Shown: one piece after another, positions 53,328-62,083 of the stretch
Layout: each line of letters starts with the position of its first letter
How positions within the stretch are numbered: position 1 is the first letter of the stretch
DNA from: an uncultured SAR86 cluster bacterium
GTDB lineage: Bacteria > Pseudomonadota > Gammaproteobacteria > Magnimaribacterales > D2472
NCBI GenBank assembly: GCA_902595065.1
Contig: CACJOM010000003.1
Span: 1 to 64,000 of the forward strand
DNA length: 64,000 nt
Direction: 5' to 3'
Position numbers and translations under genes: made by a program
The notes under the pieces: generated by a model
The model's input: only the letters and a program-made list of their open reading frames with translations
The model's database searches: none
What the model was told of the DNA's origin: nothing

Positions 53328-53343
53328 TATTAATATATTAATA
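53328..53343. promoter_or_regulatory. 16-bp palindrome in the proteorhodopsin leader
   Basis: TATTAATATATTAATA is a perfect palindrome just upstream of the ribosome binding site. It may be an operator or a weak leader hairpin; AT richness makes chance possible. The remaining gap to 53426 shows no clear promoter on the minus strand. Confidence 0.35.
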
Positions 53344-53426
53344 CTCTCCCCCATGGAAAGTTATTACAGAATATCAAAAATTCAACTTTTGAGTAAAATA
53401 TTTTGACATTTTTGTATACACTAAAT

Positions 53427-53455
53427 TTGACAAAATATTTATTAAAAGGTACACA
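53427..53455 (+). promoter_or_regulatory. Promoter of tRNA-Asp
   Basis: Consensus TTGACA at 53427-53432 and TACACA at 53450-53455 are 17 bases apart. Transcription would start near 53462, 45 bases before the tRNA. Confidence 0.6.
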
Positions 53456-53506
53456 AAAAATTAGTTGCAGAAAACTTAAAAAAAGCTATCATTCACAAGC
53501 GTTCGC

Positions 53507-53584
53507 GGTCCGGTAGTTCAATTTGGTTAGAACGCCGCCCTGTCACGGCGGAGGTTGCGAGTTCGAGTCTCGTCCGGATCGCCA
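53507..53584 (+). tRNA. tRNA-Asp (anticodon GTC)
   Basis: Acceptor arms GGTCCGG and CCGGATC with one G-T pair, discriminator G and encoded CCA. The anticodon stem CCGCC/GGCGG holds the loop CTGTCAC, giving GTC. T arm TTCGAGT. A DUF4149-like gene follows 12 bases later. Confidence 0.95.
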
Positions 53585-53596
53585 TTTGAATAAAGT

Positions 53597-53995
53597 ATGA
53601 GCAGTCAAATAGCACTTATATTCTTCAATCTGCTGATTGCTGGAGTGATCTTTTGCCATCTTGCTTTGACTACCCCAATAATATTTAAAACTCTTCAAGA
53701 GGAAGAGGCATCACGTTTTTTACGTGCCATTTTTCCTAGATATTATCTGCTTATATTTCTTCTATCTATACCAGCGCTCCTCATTCTGTACTTTCAAGAT
53801 TCGATACTAAGCTGGTGGCTAGGGTTTAATCTTACTGCTCATGCTCTAGTTGGATTAATTGGGATCCCAGTAACAAACGCCGCAAAGGATAGAGGTTGGG
53901 ATAGACTATTTGCATTTTCTCATGGTATTAGCGTTTATTGCACCATTGTAATTTTTGCTCTTAGCGTGATTCAGTTCTTTTTATTAATTGATTAA
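53597..53995 (+). CDS. DUF4149-like membrane protein
   Basis: A 132-residue protein with four predicted helices (about 8-28, 45-65, 72-90 and 108-130). The pattern GVIFCHLALTTPIIF followed by RAIFPRYYLL and a central conserved Asn (GIPVTNAAKDR) recalls the DUF4149/TMEM205-like group. It follows tRNA-Asp and precedes the DUF2256 gene by 8 bases. Function unknown. Confidence 0.65.
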   Translation: MSSQIALIFFNLLIAGVIFCHLALTTPIIFKTLQEEEASRFLRAIFPRYYLLIFLLSIPALLILYFQDSILSWWLGFNLTAHALVGLIGIPVTNAAKDRGWDRLFAFSHGISVYCTIVIFALSVIQFFLLID

Positions 53996-54003
53996 ATTTT
54001 ATT

Positions 54004-54144
54004 TTGCACAAAAAACTTAATCTTGAAACCAAGCTATGTGATTATTGCAATCGCTCATTTGCATGGAGAAAAAAATGGGAAAGATCGTGGGATGAAATAA
54101 AATTTTGCAGTAAAAAGTGTAAAGCTGAATCAAAAAAAAATTGA
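54004..54144 (+). CDS. DUF2256 zinc-ribbon mini-protein
   Basis: A 46-residue protein begun by TTG. After HKKLNLETK it reads CDYC, then FAWRKKW, and FCSKKC, matching the DUF2256 pattern of two CxxC-like pairs around a WRKKW core, expected to bind one zinc ion. An in-frame stop lies just upstream (53989-53991), so the start must be TTG or the preceding ATT. It sits 8 bases after the DUF4149-like gene. Function unknown. Confidence 0.75.
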   Translation: MHKKLNLETKLCDYCNRSFAWRKKWERSWDEIKFCSKKCKAESKKN

Positions 54145-54151
54145 ATCAATG

Positions 54152-54179
54152 CTTGAACTTGATCGTTTAAACACCATAT
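54152..54179 (+). promoter_or_regulatory. Sigma-32 type heat-shock promoter of htpG
   Basis: CTTGAA at 54152-54157 and CACCATAT at 54172-54179 are 14 bases apart, close to the sigma-32 consensus CTTGAAA and CCCCATNT. The htpG start is at 54204. Confidence 0.65.
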
Positions 54180-54203
54180 TGTTTTCAAAGGGGATAATTA
54201 ACT

Positions 54204-56030
54204 ATGGCTAGACCAAAAACAAAATCTTTTCAAACTGAAACCAAGCAGCTTTTACAGCTGATGATCCATTCATTGTACTCGAACAAAGAAATTTTTCTTA
54301 GAGAGCTAGTGTCTAACTCTTCCGATGCTCTTGATAAGCTTCGATTTAATGCTATTGAAAACTCAAAGCTATTAGAAGGAGACACTGATTTAAAAATTAA
54401 TATTAGTTTAAATTCACAAAATAATACCGTTACCATCGCAGATAATGGAATTGGCATGACGGAAGATGAAATTATTGAAAATATTGGAACTATAGCTAAA
54501 TCTGGTACCGCTCAATTTTTATCTGAAATGACTGGCGATAAGAAAAAAGACTCTAATTTGATAGGACAATTTGGAGTTGGTTTTTACTCCGTATTTATGG
54601 TTGCAGAAAAAGTATCGGTTCACTCTAGATCAGCAAATGTCTCTTCGGATGAAGCTGTTATGTGGGAGAGCACTGGAGAAGACACATACCAGCTTTCAAA
54701 GATTCCAAAAGAAGAAAGGGGAACCAAGATAACCATTTATCTCAACGAAGATAATAAAGAATTTTCTGAGTTGATGCGGGTTAAGTTTTTGCTACAAAAA
54801 TATTCTCAATACATTAACTTTCCATTGGTTTTAAATCCTGAAGAGGGAGAGCCAGAAACTATTAATGATTCAGAAGCCATTTGGTTAAAATCAAAGAGAT
54901 CTGTCAAAGCAGATGAGTATAAAGAATTTTATAAGTTTATAACTTATGACTCCAACGATCCTTTAACTTGGATACATAATAAGGTTGAGGGTAAGCAAGA
55001 ATATTCCAGTTTACTTTTTATACCTGAAAAATCTCCATATGATCTTTGGAATAGAGATACTCCTAGAGGAATTAAGTTATTTATCCAGCGAGTTTTTATT
55101 ATGGATGATGCTGCTCACTTCTTACCTTTATATCTTCGTTTCGTTAAGGGTGTAGTTGATTCAAGCGACTTGCCTCTGAATGTTTCCAGAGAAATACTCC
55201 AAGATCACCCCCTGGTTGATTCAATTAAAAAAGGCTTGAGTAAGAGGGTGCTCGATACCTTGAAAAAAATGCAAAAAGATCAACCTGAAGACTATCAAAA
55301 ATTTTGGAAGGAATTTGGTCTGGTAATTAAAGAGGGTCCCGCTGAGGATTATGAAAATTCTGAATCTATTGCTGAGCTCTTTTTGTTTGCCAGTACTGTA
55401 TCTGAAGAAAATAAAGTTGATACCACTTTGGATCAATACATTGAACGAATGAATTCTGATGAGGAAAAAATTTATTACTCCATCGCCGACACTTACGAAG
55501 CAGCTGCCAACTCTCCTCATATTGAGCATTTAAAGGCTAATGGAACAGAAGTTTTGCTTTTGACTGACAGGATTGATGAGTGGCTTATGTCCACATTAAT
55601 GCAATTTAAAGGAAAAACATTAGTTAATGTTGCTAAAGAAGAAATAGATGAAGGGACGAAAAAACCAAGAGTCACAAAAGAAAAGCAAGAAATTATTGAT
55701 AAGATGAAAAAATCTTTAGACTCAAGAGTGTCAGATGTAATTGCTAGCTCTCGTCTCGTTGACTCAGCTGCGTGCTTGGTACTTTCTAAGGATGAGCCTG
55801 GCGCTCAACTGAAGCGCATACTGGAAGCTTCTGGTCAAACTTTTGCAGATTCTAAACCTGTATTTGAAGTCAATTTAAAACATAAGCTTATTAAAAAACT
55901 AGGTAACATGTCTGGTAAAGAATTCTCTAATTTTGCTGAGTTCTTATTTGATTATGCAATCATAGCAGAGGGCGGCTCTCCAAAAGACCCCGCTAAATAT
56001 CTCAGACAATTAGATAAATACCTAGGATAG
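54204..56030 (+). CDS. htpG: Molecular chaperone HtpG (Hsp90)
   Basis: ATP-dependent chaperone of 608 residues. The GHKL ATPase domain has LVSNSSDALDKLRF, ADNGIGM and GQFGVGFYSVF. The middle domain follows, with the catalytic arginine in PLNVSREILQ. The C-terminal dimerisation domain is intact. AAAGGGG precedes the ATG, and a sigma-32-like promoter lies upstream. Its stop codon is directly followed by the gpsA start. Confidence 0.96.
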   Translation: MARPKTKSFQTETKQLLQLMIHSLYSNKEIFLRELVSNSSDALDKLRFNAIENSKLLEGDTDLKINISLNSQNNTVTIADNGIGMTEDEIIENIGTIAKSGTAQFLSEMTGDKKKDSNLIGQFGVGFYSVFMVAEKVSVHSRSANVSSDEAVMWESTGEDTYQLSKIPKEERGTKITIYLNEDNKEFSELMRVKFLLQKYSQYINFPLVLNPEEGEPETINDSEAIWLKSKRSVKADEYKEFYKFITYDSNDPLTWIHNKVEGKQEYSSLLFIPEKSPYDLWNRDTPRGIKLFIQRVFIMDDAAHFLPLYLRFVKGVVDSSDLPLNVSREILQDHPLVDSIKKGLSKRVLDTLKKMQKDQPEDYQKFWKEFGLVIKEGPAEDYENSESIAELFLFASTVSEENKVDTTLDQYIERMNSDEEKIYYSIADTYEAAANSPHIEHLKANGTEVLLLTDRIDEWLMSTLMQFKGKTLVNVAKEEIDEGTKKPRVTKEKQEIIDKMKKSLDSRVSDVIASSRLVDSAACLVLSKDEPGAQLKRILEASGQTFADSKPVFEVNLKHKLIKKLGNMSGKEFSNFAEFLFDYAIIAEGGSPKDPAKYLRQLDKYLG

Positions 56031-57065
56031 ATGACAACCAAAAAACAAGTTGCAGTTCTCGGGGGTGGGAGCTTTGGTACGGTTTTGGCAAACATTGCGG
56101 CATCAAACGGCTATGAGGTTCGTCTATGGGTTCGCGATGCTGAGCAGGCTCTGAGAATCAATTCTGAGGGAGCTAATACTACTTATCACCCTGAATTAAA
56201 ACTTTCAGATAACATTACTGCTTATGACAATCTAGAATCTGTGGTTAAAGAATCCCAATATATTTTAGTTGCTACACCAAGCATAATATTTGAGGAAGTG
56301 ATATCTCGCTTAGAGCCATTGATTAGCCCCTCAGTTTCCGTGATCTCTTGTACAAAGGGAATTAAGCCCGAACCCTTTAGAACTATGACAGATATAATCA
56401 ACCAGCATCTGGGGCATGTAATAGGTAGCAGAATTGGTGCCCTAAGTGGCCCAAACCTTGCAAAAGAAATAGCAGAAGAGAAAGTTGCAGGAACTGTTAT
56501 TGCCTCTGAAGATGAGAGTATAAACATTGAGATTAAATCAATGCTGTCCTCGAGAACATTTAAGGTTTTCTCTAGCCATGATATTCAAGGCGTTGAATTA
56601 GCTGGAGCCCTAAAAAATATTTATGCTATCTGCTGTGGAATTGCTCATGCAAAATTAGTTGGAGAAAATGCATTAGGATTTATTGTCACAAGAAGTATGG
56701 CAGAGATGAGTAGATTTGCAGTAGCCAAGGGAGCAAATCCAATTACATTTTTAGGTTTAGCAGGCATGGGTGATTTAATGGCAACCTGTACATCAAAGCT
56801 ATCAAGAAACTTTCAGCTAGGTGAGCTTATTGCAGAGGATTTTTCCTTGATAGATGCAAAAGAAAAAGTTGGGCAAGTTGCTGAAGGTGCTAGGACACTT
56901 GAAGTTGTTCATCATGAGGCAAATAAAATGAATGTAAGCATGCCGCTTGTGAATTCGTTATACAAAATTTTATATTCTGACTCATCATCTGATCAATTAA
57001 TTAAGGATTTGCTCGATCACCCTAATGAAGTTGATGTAGAATTTACCTACAAGAAGGAAAAATAA
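56031..57065 (+). CDS. gpsA: Glycerol-3-phosphate dehydrogenase [NAD(P)+]
   Basis: Makes sn-glycerol-3-phosphate from dihydroxyacetone phosphate for phospholipid synthesis. The NAD(P) motif GGGSFGT is at 11-17. SCTKGI, GPNLAKEIAEE and the catalytic lysine in ELAGALKNIYAICCG are present. The 344-residue length is normal. It starts directly after htpG and is followed 2 bases later by the DUF4389 gene, so the three may share a transcript. Confidence 0.95.
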   Translation: MTTKKQVAVLGGGSFGTVLANIAASNGYEVRLWVRDAEQALRINSEGANTTYHPELKLSDNITAYDNLESVVKESQYILVATPSIIFEEVISRLEPLISPSVSVISCTKGIKPEPFRTMTDIINQHLGHVIGSRIGALSGPNLAKEIAEEKVAGTVIASEDESINIEIKSMLSSRTFKVFSSHDIQGVELAGALKNIYAICCGIAHAKLVGENALGFIVTRSMAEMSRFAVAKGANPITFLGLAGMGDLMATCTSKLSRNFQLGELIAEDFSLIDAKEKVGQVAEGARTLEVVHHEANKMNVSMPLVNSLYKILYSDSSSDQLIKDLLDHPNEVDVEFTYKKEK

Positions 57066-57067
57066 TT

Positions 57068-57430
57068 ATGAATGAAATAAATAAAGATGAATTATTAGAT
57101 TTAACAAAATGGCAGCGCTTCTTCTTTATGGTCATATACTCATTTGCAATCAATGGAGTGGTCGGCATTTTGATAATTATTGCCGCAGTTCAATTTTTCT
57201 TCTATTTGTTTACTTCTAAAATTAACAACCAGCTTCAGACTGCTAACAATTGGCTTCATGGCTTTTTTAGCGACTCTTTAAACTTCTTAAGTTTTAACAC
57301 TGATTCTAAGCCTTGGCCTTTTAACGATAAAAGTGAAGAGCCAAAATCTGATCAGGAGGTTGACGTTGTTGAGGGTAAATCTGAAGAGGTTAACTCAGAC
57401 GATGAGCAGCCAGAGCAAACTACTTCTTAA
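57068..57430 (+). CDS. DUF4389 membrane protein
   Basis: A 120-residue protein with one or two helices (about 18-52) in the DUF4389 pattern TKWQRFFFMVIYSF, then a strongly acidic C-terminal tail. Its last 11 bases overlap the convergent folE gene. Function unknown. Confidence 0.65.
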   Translation: MNEINKDELLDLTKWQRFFFMVIYSFAINGVVGILIIIAAVQFFFYLFTSKINNQLQTANNWLHGFFSDSLNFLSFNTDSKPWPFNDKSEEPKSDQEVDVVEGKSEEVNSDDEQPEQTTS

Positions 57431-58091
57431 GAAAAGCTAAAAATTCTGCTCTGACTTCAGGTTGCGATTTGAAATTGCCACCTAATCTGCTTGTAACCGT
57501 TGAGCATTCAGTATCTTCAACACCTCTAGACTTTACGCAAAAATGCTTTGCATCAATAGTCACTGCTACATTGTCTGTTTCTAAAATAAAGGACAGAGCA
57601 TGATATATTTGTTCAGTTAAGCGCTCTTGAATCTGAGGCCTCCTCGAGAAATATTCAACAACACGATTCATTTTTGATAATCCAAGCACTTTGCTATTGG
57701 GAACATATGCAACTGTTGCGAGCCCATCAATGTTAACAAAGTGATGTTCACAATAAGATTGGACTGAAATACCTTTTTCTATAACCATTTCGTTATACTG
57801 CATTTTATTTTCAACAACAGTAACCTTGGGAAAAGAATCGTAATCAAGCCCCCAAAATATTTCATTGACATACATTTTAGCAACACGTTTTGGTGTATCT
57901 ACAAGGCTATCATCTTTTAAATCAAGTCCTATAGTCGAGACAATCTTACTAAAGTGACTTTCGATCTTGTCAATCTTTTCTTTTCTCGAAAATCCATTAT
58001 CAATTATTGGAGTTTCTACTCCTATTGCAGTTAGATGTTTGTGTACTTTTTGCCCTAAAGCAGGGTCAGTCTTTGTTTTGTCATATGACAT
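57420..58091 (-). CDS. folE: GTP cyclohydrolase I
   Basis: First enzyme of tetrahydrofolate and pterin synthesis, converting GTP to dihydroneopterin triphosphate. The 223-residue protein has the zinc ligands in SYCEHHF (Cys and His) and HFCVKSRGV (Cys), plus MNRVVEYFSRRPQIQERLT. GGAAGGAG lies upstream of the ATG. The window also has folD, but the rest of the folate pathway is elsewhere. Confidence 0.95.
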   Translation of the reverse strand: MSYDKTKTDPALGQKVHKHLTAIGVETPIIDNGFSRKEKIDKIESHFSKIVSTIGLDLKDDSLVDTPKRVAKMYVNEIFWGLDYDSFPKVTVVENKMQYNEMVIEKGISVQSYCEHHFVNIDGLATVAYVPNSKVLGLSKMNRVVEYFSRRPQIQERLTEQIYHALSFILETDNVAVTIDAKHFCVKSRGVEDTECSTVTSRLGGNFKSQPEVRAEFLAFLKK

Positions 58092-58203
58092 GTACCTTTT
58101 CTCCTTCCTTACACGGATAAATAAGTATTTAAAATATATTCTAAACCTTTATGCTTTAATTTCAGCAATAATGTAAATTATTTTCATTGGTATAAAAGCA
58201 CGA

Positions 58204-59892
58204 TTAATTTTTTAAAAATTCTTGATAGGGCAGAGTGGACTCTAAATCAAACTTCTCATTGTTTAATTTGTTTGTGATTTGGTGAGATTCAATCTCAAAA
58301 TCATTCATACCATCAATGACGTCTTCACCAAAAATATACCTAGACTGAAGATCACCTTTAAGAATTCTATTTTTGTTTTCTAGTAATAGCTCATCAATGG
58401 TTTCTTTTTGTTTATGATATTTATTTATTTGATCCTTTGAATATTTTGATTTCAGAAGATGCATGGTTTTAGAGGGAGAAGCAATCAAAGCTGTTCCATT
58501 ATTGCCACCAAAACCCTTTGCATTAAGAACTGCAAAATCAAAATCCTTGTCCTCAAATTTTAAATTCTCTAATAAAAAATTTACATTCTCGGTATAGACG
58601 TTATCAGCAAGCTTTGGTGTGGAGGCTATGCTTGGAATTAAATTATTTCTCCAGCTTCCTAATGAGCTGATCATTTGATCGCCGCCTGCAGCTGCTAAAG
58701 AGTGACCTAGATAAGATTTAATAGCGGTTACTGGTAAAGATTTAATACCAAAGGCTTTTGATATGCTGGAGATAATATGAGATTCACTTTCTCTATTTTG
58801 TGGGGTGCTTGTTCCATGCGCATGAAAAAAAGTTTTATTCAAACCATCTTCACCAAAATGTTTTTGTATTTCATTAAAAGTTTTTCCAACCGTTAGATAG
58901 TTTCCAGCACCAGGACCAGAAATTGATTTTTTGTGCCCATCTGCATGAATGTGGCTCGATAGTGCTGCTCCGTGGATATTTAAGCCAAGCTCAAGGGCAA
59001 GACTATCTGCCATCAAGACAACAAATTGAGCAGATTCCCCTAAGCTCATTCCAATATTTTCACCAAAGGGTCTACAAATTTTTCGATGATTTGGTTCAGC
59101 AAAGTCTTCACCAAGTTTTTCTTGTAACTTCATGAGATTTTCATCTTCTGCTAAACCCTTGGTAGCAGAAAATGCCTCATATATTTCTGGCACAATTCCA
59201 GACTCAGCTGCACCCACAATGCTAATCAAGGAGTCTCCTGACTGAATCATAGAAATCCCTAGCTTCAGATTGTACTGAAAGGTTGCACATGCGCCTGTGT
59301 AGTTGCCAGTAGAGCCCATGCTCCCCAATACATAGGCATGACTAAAGTCTGCACTACCTTCTCCTAGTGACATAGCCATATGCTTGCTTGTGATTCTTGA
59401 GTCTGCCAAGGGCGCTTGAAACATTCCTCCCATACCATATTTATCTGCTTGTGCAACGGCGCAACCAGAGACACAAGCAATTTTTTGTCTTGGCACCTTT
59501 AATAGGATTTCTTCCCATGGTAAACCAAGACTCATAACAGCATCAGATAAACCAAAAATAGTCATTGCAAGGCTGCGAGGATGTTGTCTTGAATTGTATG
59601 TTTTCGCAGGATTAAATCCAGAGGGTAGCTGTCCTCCAGCTAAGGTAGGTAATTTTGGAGATCTGAAGTTGTGCTGATCAAAAAAATCATCATCAATGGT
59701 TCTTAGTAAAGTTTTGTTTAAGATTTTTTCTTTATTGTTGGTTCCCATGAGGTGACCAAGACTTTGGAGTACATCATCTTGATTGTCTGCACCAATGCTA
59801 TCGAATAACATTCTTTGGTGAGAGAAATCAAAGACTGATCTACCAGCTGCATTAATTCCACCGTAACCAACAATTAATGGAAGGTTGGACAT
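58204..59892 (-). CDS. Beta-ketoacyl synthase family protein
   Basis: A 562-residue thiolase-fold condensing enzyme, longer than FabF (about 415). The Cys-His-His set is present: Cys in TGACATFQYN (near 202), His in FFHAHGTSTPQNRE and His in KSYLGHSLAAAGGDQ. The extra length lies in an N-terminal segment (about 1-90) and a charged C-terminal tail after the GGNNGT loop. It may elongate fatty acids or a special lipid. It follows folD by 1 base on the minus strand. Confidence 0.85.
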   Translation of the reverse strand: MSNLPLIVGYGGINAAGRSVFDFSHQRMLFDSIGADNQDDVLQSLGHLMGTNNKEKILNKTLLRTIDDDFFDQHNFRSPKLPTLAGGQLPSGFNPAKTYNSRQHPRSLAMTIFGLSDAVMSLGLPWEEILLKVPRQKIACVSGCAVAQADKYGMGGMFQAPLADSRITSKHMAMSLGEGSADFSHAYVLGSMGSTGNYTGACATFQYNLKLGISMIQSGDSLISIVGAAESGIVPEIYEAFSATKGLAEDENLMKLQEKLGEDFAEPNHRKICRPFGENIGMSLGESAQFVVLMADSLALELGLNIHGAALSSHIHADGHKKSISGPGAGNYLTVGKTFNEIQKHFGEDGLNKTFFHAHGTSTPQNRESESHIISSISKAFGIKSLPVTAIKSYLGHSLAAAGGDQMISSLGSWRNNLIPSIASTPKLADNVYTENVNFLLENLKFEDKDFDFAVLNAKGFGGNNGTALIASPSKTMHLLKSKYSKDQINKYHKQKETIDELLLENKNRILKGDLQSRYIFGEDVIDGMNDFEIESHQITNKLNNEKFDLESTLPYQEFLKN

Positions 59893-59893
59893 G

Positions 59894-60733
59894 TTAAATT
59901 AATTTTTGAGCAGCCAACAACGTATTAAGAATTAAAGTATTAATCGTCATAGGGCCAACTCCGCCAGGAACAGGGGTGTGGGCAGAAGCAATCGAATCAA
60001 TGCCTTCAAGATCTATGTCCCCACATTTTTCTGCAGGATGATAGCCTGCATCTATAACTACAGCTCCATTTTTAATCCAGTCTTTCTGAATTAAGCGAGG
60101 CACTCCAACTGCTCCAACCAATATGTCCGCATTTTGAATATGCTGTTGAAGATTTTCTGTTCTTGAGTGGCAAATAGTTACAGTTGCATTTTCATTCAAT
60201 AGCATCATAGCCATAGGTTTTCCAAGAATAGGACTTCTTCCTATAACAACTGCATTTTTTCCAGAAATTTCTATTTTGTAGTGCTCAAGGATGCGCATGA
60301 TTCCTGCGGGGGTGCATGAACCAAATGCCTCTTCTCCCATTGTCATTTGACCAAAGCCAATACAGGTTACCCCATCCACATCCTTCTCAACATTTATTGC
60401 ATCAAAACATTTTCGTTCATTGATCTGCGAAGGCACAGGATGTTGCAATAAGATGCCATGAACATTGTTGTCCTGATTAAGTTTTTCTATTGTTTCTAAT
60501 AACTCTTCTGTTGAGGTCTCTTTGGCAAGCTCGACCGCTATGGAATCCATCCCAAGTCTTGCACATGCATTTTGTTTCATTTTTACATAGGTAGCTGATG
60601 CAGGATCTACACCAACCAAAATCGTTGCCAATGTCGGCGTAATCCCATTTTTCTTTAATTTAGATACGCTCAGTTTTATATCTTCCTCAGCTAACTCGGC
60701 AAGAGCTTTTCCGTCTAAAATTTTTGATGGCAT
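59894..60733 (-). CDS. folD: Bifunctional methylene-THF dehydrogenase / methenyl-THF cyclohydrolase
   Basis: Interconverts one-carbon folates that feed purine synthesis, including PurN in this window. The 279-residue protein has the catalytic lysine in [30 protein letters not shown] and the C-terminal [14 protein letters not shown]. It is followed by the ketoacyl synthase gene. Confidence 0.95.
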   Translation of the reverse strand: MPSKILDGKALAELAEEDIKLSVSKLKKNGITPTLATILVGVDPASATYVKMKQNACARLGMDSIAVELAKETSTEELLETIEKLNQDNNVHGILLQHPVPSQINERKCFDAINVEKDVDGVTCIGFGQMTMGEEAFGSCTPAGIMRILEHYKIEISGKNAVVIGRSPILGKPMAMMLLNENATVTICHSRTENLQQHIQNADILVGAVGVPRLIQKDWIKNGAVVIDAGYHPAEKCGDIDLEGIDSIASAHTPVPGGVGPMTINTLILNTLLAAQKLI

Positions 60734-60773
60734 ATATTCATTTTCCCATCATTAAATTTTTATGCAATGGAGA

Positions 60774-60802
60774 TTGATTATTTAACCTTAAAACTTTAAG
60801 AT
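60774..60802 (+). promoter_or_regulatory. Promoter of the tRNA-Pro/tRNA-Arg pair
   Basis: TTGATT at 60774-60779 and TAAGAT at 60797-60802 are spaced 17 bases and end 9 bases before tRNA-Pro. The promoter is divergent from folD. Confidence 0.5.
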
Positions 60803-60811
60803 CACTCGTCT

Positions 60812-60888
60812 CGGGGTATGGCGCAGTCTGGTAGCGCACTCGCTTTGGGAGCGAGTGGTCGTAAGTTCGAATCTTACTACCCCGACCA
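60812..60888 (+). tRNA. tRNA-Pro (anticodon TGG)
   Basis: Acceptor arms CGGGGTA and TACCCCG, discriminator A and encoded CCA. The anticodon stem CTCGC/GCGAG holds the loop TTTGGGA, giving TGG. T arm TTCGAAT. It lies 2 bases before tRNA-Arg. Confidence 0.95.
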
Positions 60889-60890
60889 GT

Positions 60891-60967
60891 GCGCCTGTAG
60901 CTCAGCTGGATAGAGCAACGGTTTTCTAAACCGTGGGTCAGGAGTTCGAATCTCTTCAGGCGCGCCA
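60891..60967 (+). tRNA. tRNA-Arg (anticodon TCT)
   Basis: Acceptor arms GCGCCTG and CAGGCGC, discriminator G and encoded CCA. The anticodon stem ACGGT/ACCGT holds the loop TTTCTAA, giving TCT, which reads AGA codons that are common in this AT-rich genome. T arm TTCGAAT. The 174-base gap after it shows no clear terminator or gene. Confidence 0.95.
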
Positions 60968-61141
60968 TTCTTAAAACCTTTTACTCGCCTTACAAATTCT
61001 ATTTTGAATACTAAATGTATCTGCCGAACATATAGTAAAATATGAACAAAGTTATTATGAATATGTAAATTCTATTTTTAGTTTTCTTTTTCATTCATAA
61101 ATTAGGAAATTATTAAAGTAAAGATATATTGAATTAAGTTG

Positions 61142-62083
61142 ATGAATAAAAATTTTTTTAAAGTAGCAGCTTTCTATGCTTTTGCAGATTTATCAGATCT
61201 CGATAAATTGCAGAAGACATTTCTCGACTTTTTAAAAAAAGAGCATATCAAAGGTACCGTTCTTCTTGCTCATGAAGGAGTGAATGGAACTTTAGCTGGA
61301 ACAGAGGCTGGGATTGATAAATTTAAAAGTTTTCTTAAATTAAATCATCTCTATGAGTCACAGAACTTTAAAATTTCATATTGCGAAGAGGATCCATTTC
61401 CTCGTCTTAAGGTAAAGTTAAAGGATGAGATTGTTAGCATTGGTAATGAGCTAGCTGATCCTGCAACAATTGTTGGTGAATATGTTCAACCTGAAGACTG
61501 GAATAATTTGATTTCTCAGGACGATGTTTTGGTTTTAGATACCAGAAATACATATGAATTTTCAATTGGAACTTTTGCAAAATCTATACAACCAGAGACT
61601 ACAAATTTTAGAGAATTTCCTGATTGGCTTGAGGGCCTTGAATCTTCTGATATTGATAAAAATAAAAAAGTTGCTATGTTCTGTACTGGCGGTATTCGAT
61701 GTGAAAAAGCATCTTCTTTAATGAAAGCAAAAGGGTTTAAAAATATTTATCATCTGCAAGGCGGCATTTTAAATTATATGGAAAAAGTGCCTGAGGAAGA
61801 TTCATTGTGGCAAGGTGAGTGTTTTGTGTTTGATGATCGGGTAGCTCTAAATCACAATTTAGAAGCTGGCTCTTATGACATGTGTCATGGTTGCAGGATG
61901 CCTATTACAGATGCAGACAAACTTAAGGAGGAGTATGAAAGGGGGGTGAGCTGCCCGAATTGTTTTTATGAAAAAACACCTGAGCAAAAAAAACGTTACG
62001 CTGACAGACAAAAACAAGTTGATTTGGCCAAGCTTAGGAAAGAAAAACATATTGGAGCAAGCTATCAATCAATTAAAAAATGA
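61142..62083 (+). CDS. trhO: tRNA uridine(34) hydroxylase TrhO (rhodanese family)
   Basis: Oxygen-dependent enzyme that makes 5-hydroxyuridine at tRNA position 34. The 313-residue protein has the N-terminal acylphosphatase-like domain (about 8-100, KGTVLLAHEGVNGTLAG), a rhodanese domain (about 120-220) with the reactive cysteine in FCTGGIRCEKASS, and a C-terminal zinc-like cluster (DMCHGCRMP, then SCPNCFYEK). An in-frame TTG precedes the ATG at 61142. It overlaps the next gene by 4 bases. Confidence 0.92.
   Translation: MNKNFFKVAAFYAFADLSDLDKLQKTFLDFLKKEHIKGTVLLAHEGVNGTLAGTEAGIDKFKSFLKLNHLYESQNFKISYCEEDPFPRLKVKLKDEIVSIGNELADPATIVGEYVQPEDWNNLISQDDVLVLDTRNTYEFSIGTFAKSIQPETTNFREFPDWLEGLESSDIDKNKKVAMFCTGGIRCEKASSLMKAKGFKNIYHLQGGILNYMEKVPEEDSLWQGECFVFDDRVALNHNLEAGSYDMCHGCRMPITDADKLKEEYERGVSCPNCFYEKTPEQKKRYADRQKQVDLAKLRKEKHIGASYQSIKK

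Noticed and set aside
60738-60968. 76-residue minus-strand reading frame over the tRNA-Pro/tRNA-Arg pair
   Set aside because: It is the reverse complement of two intact tRNA genes; such frames are a known false protein prediction.
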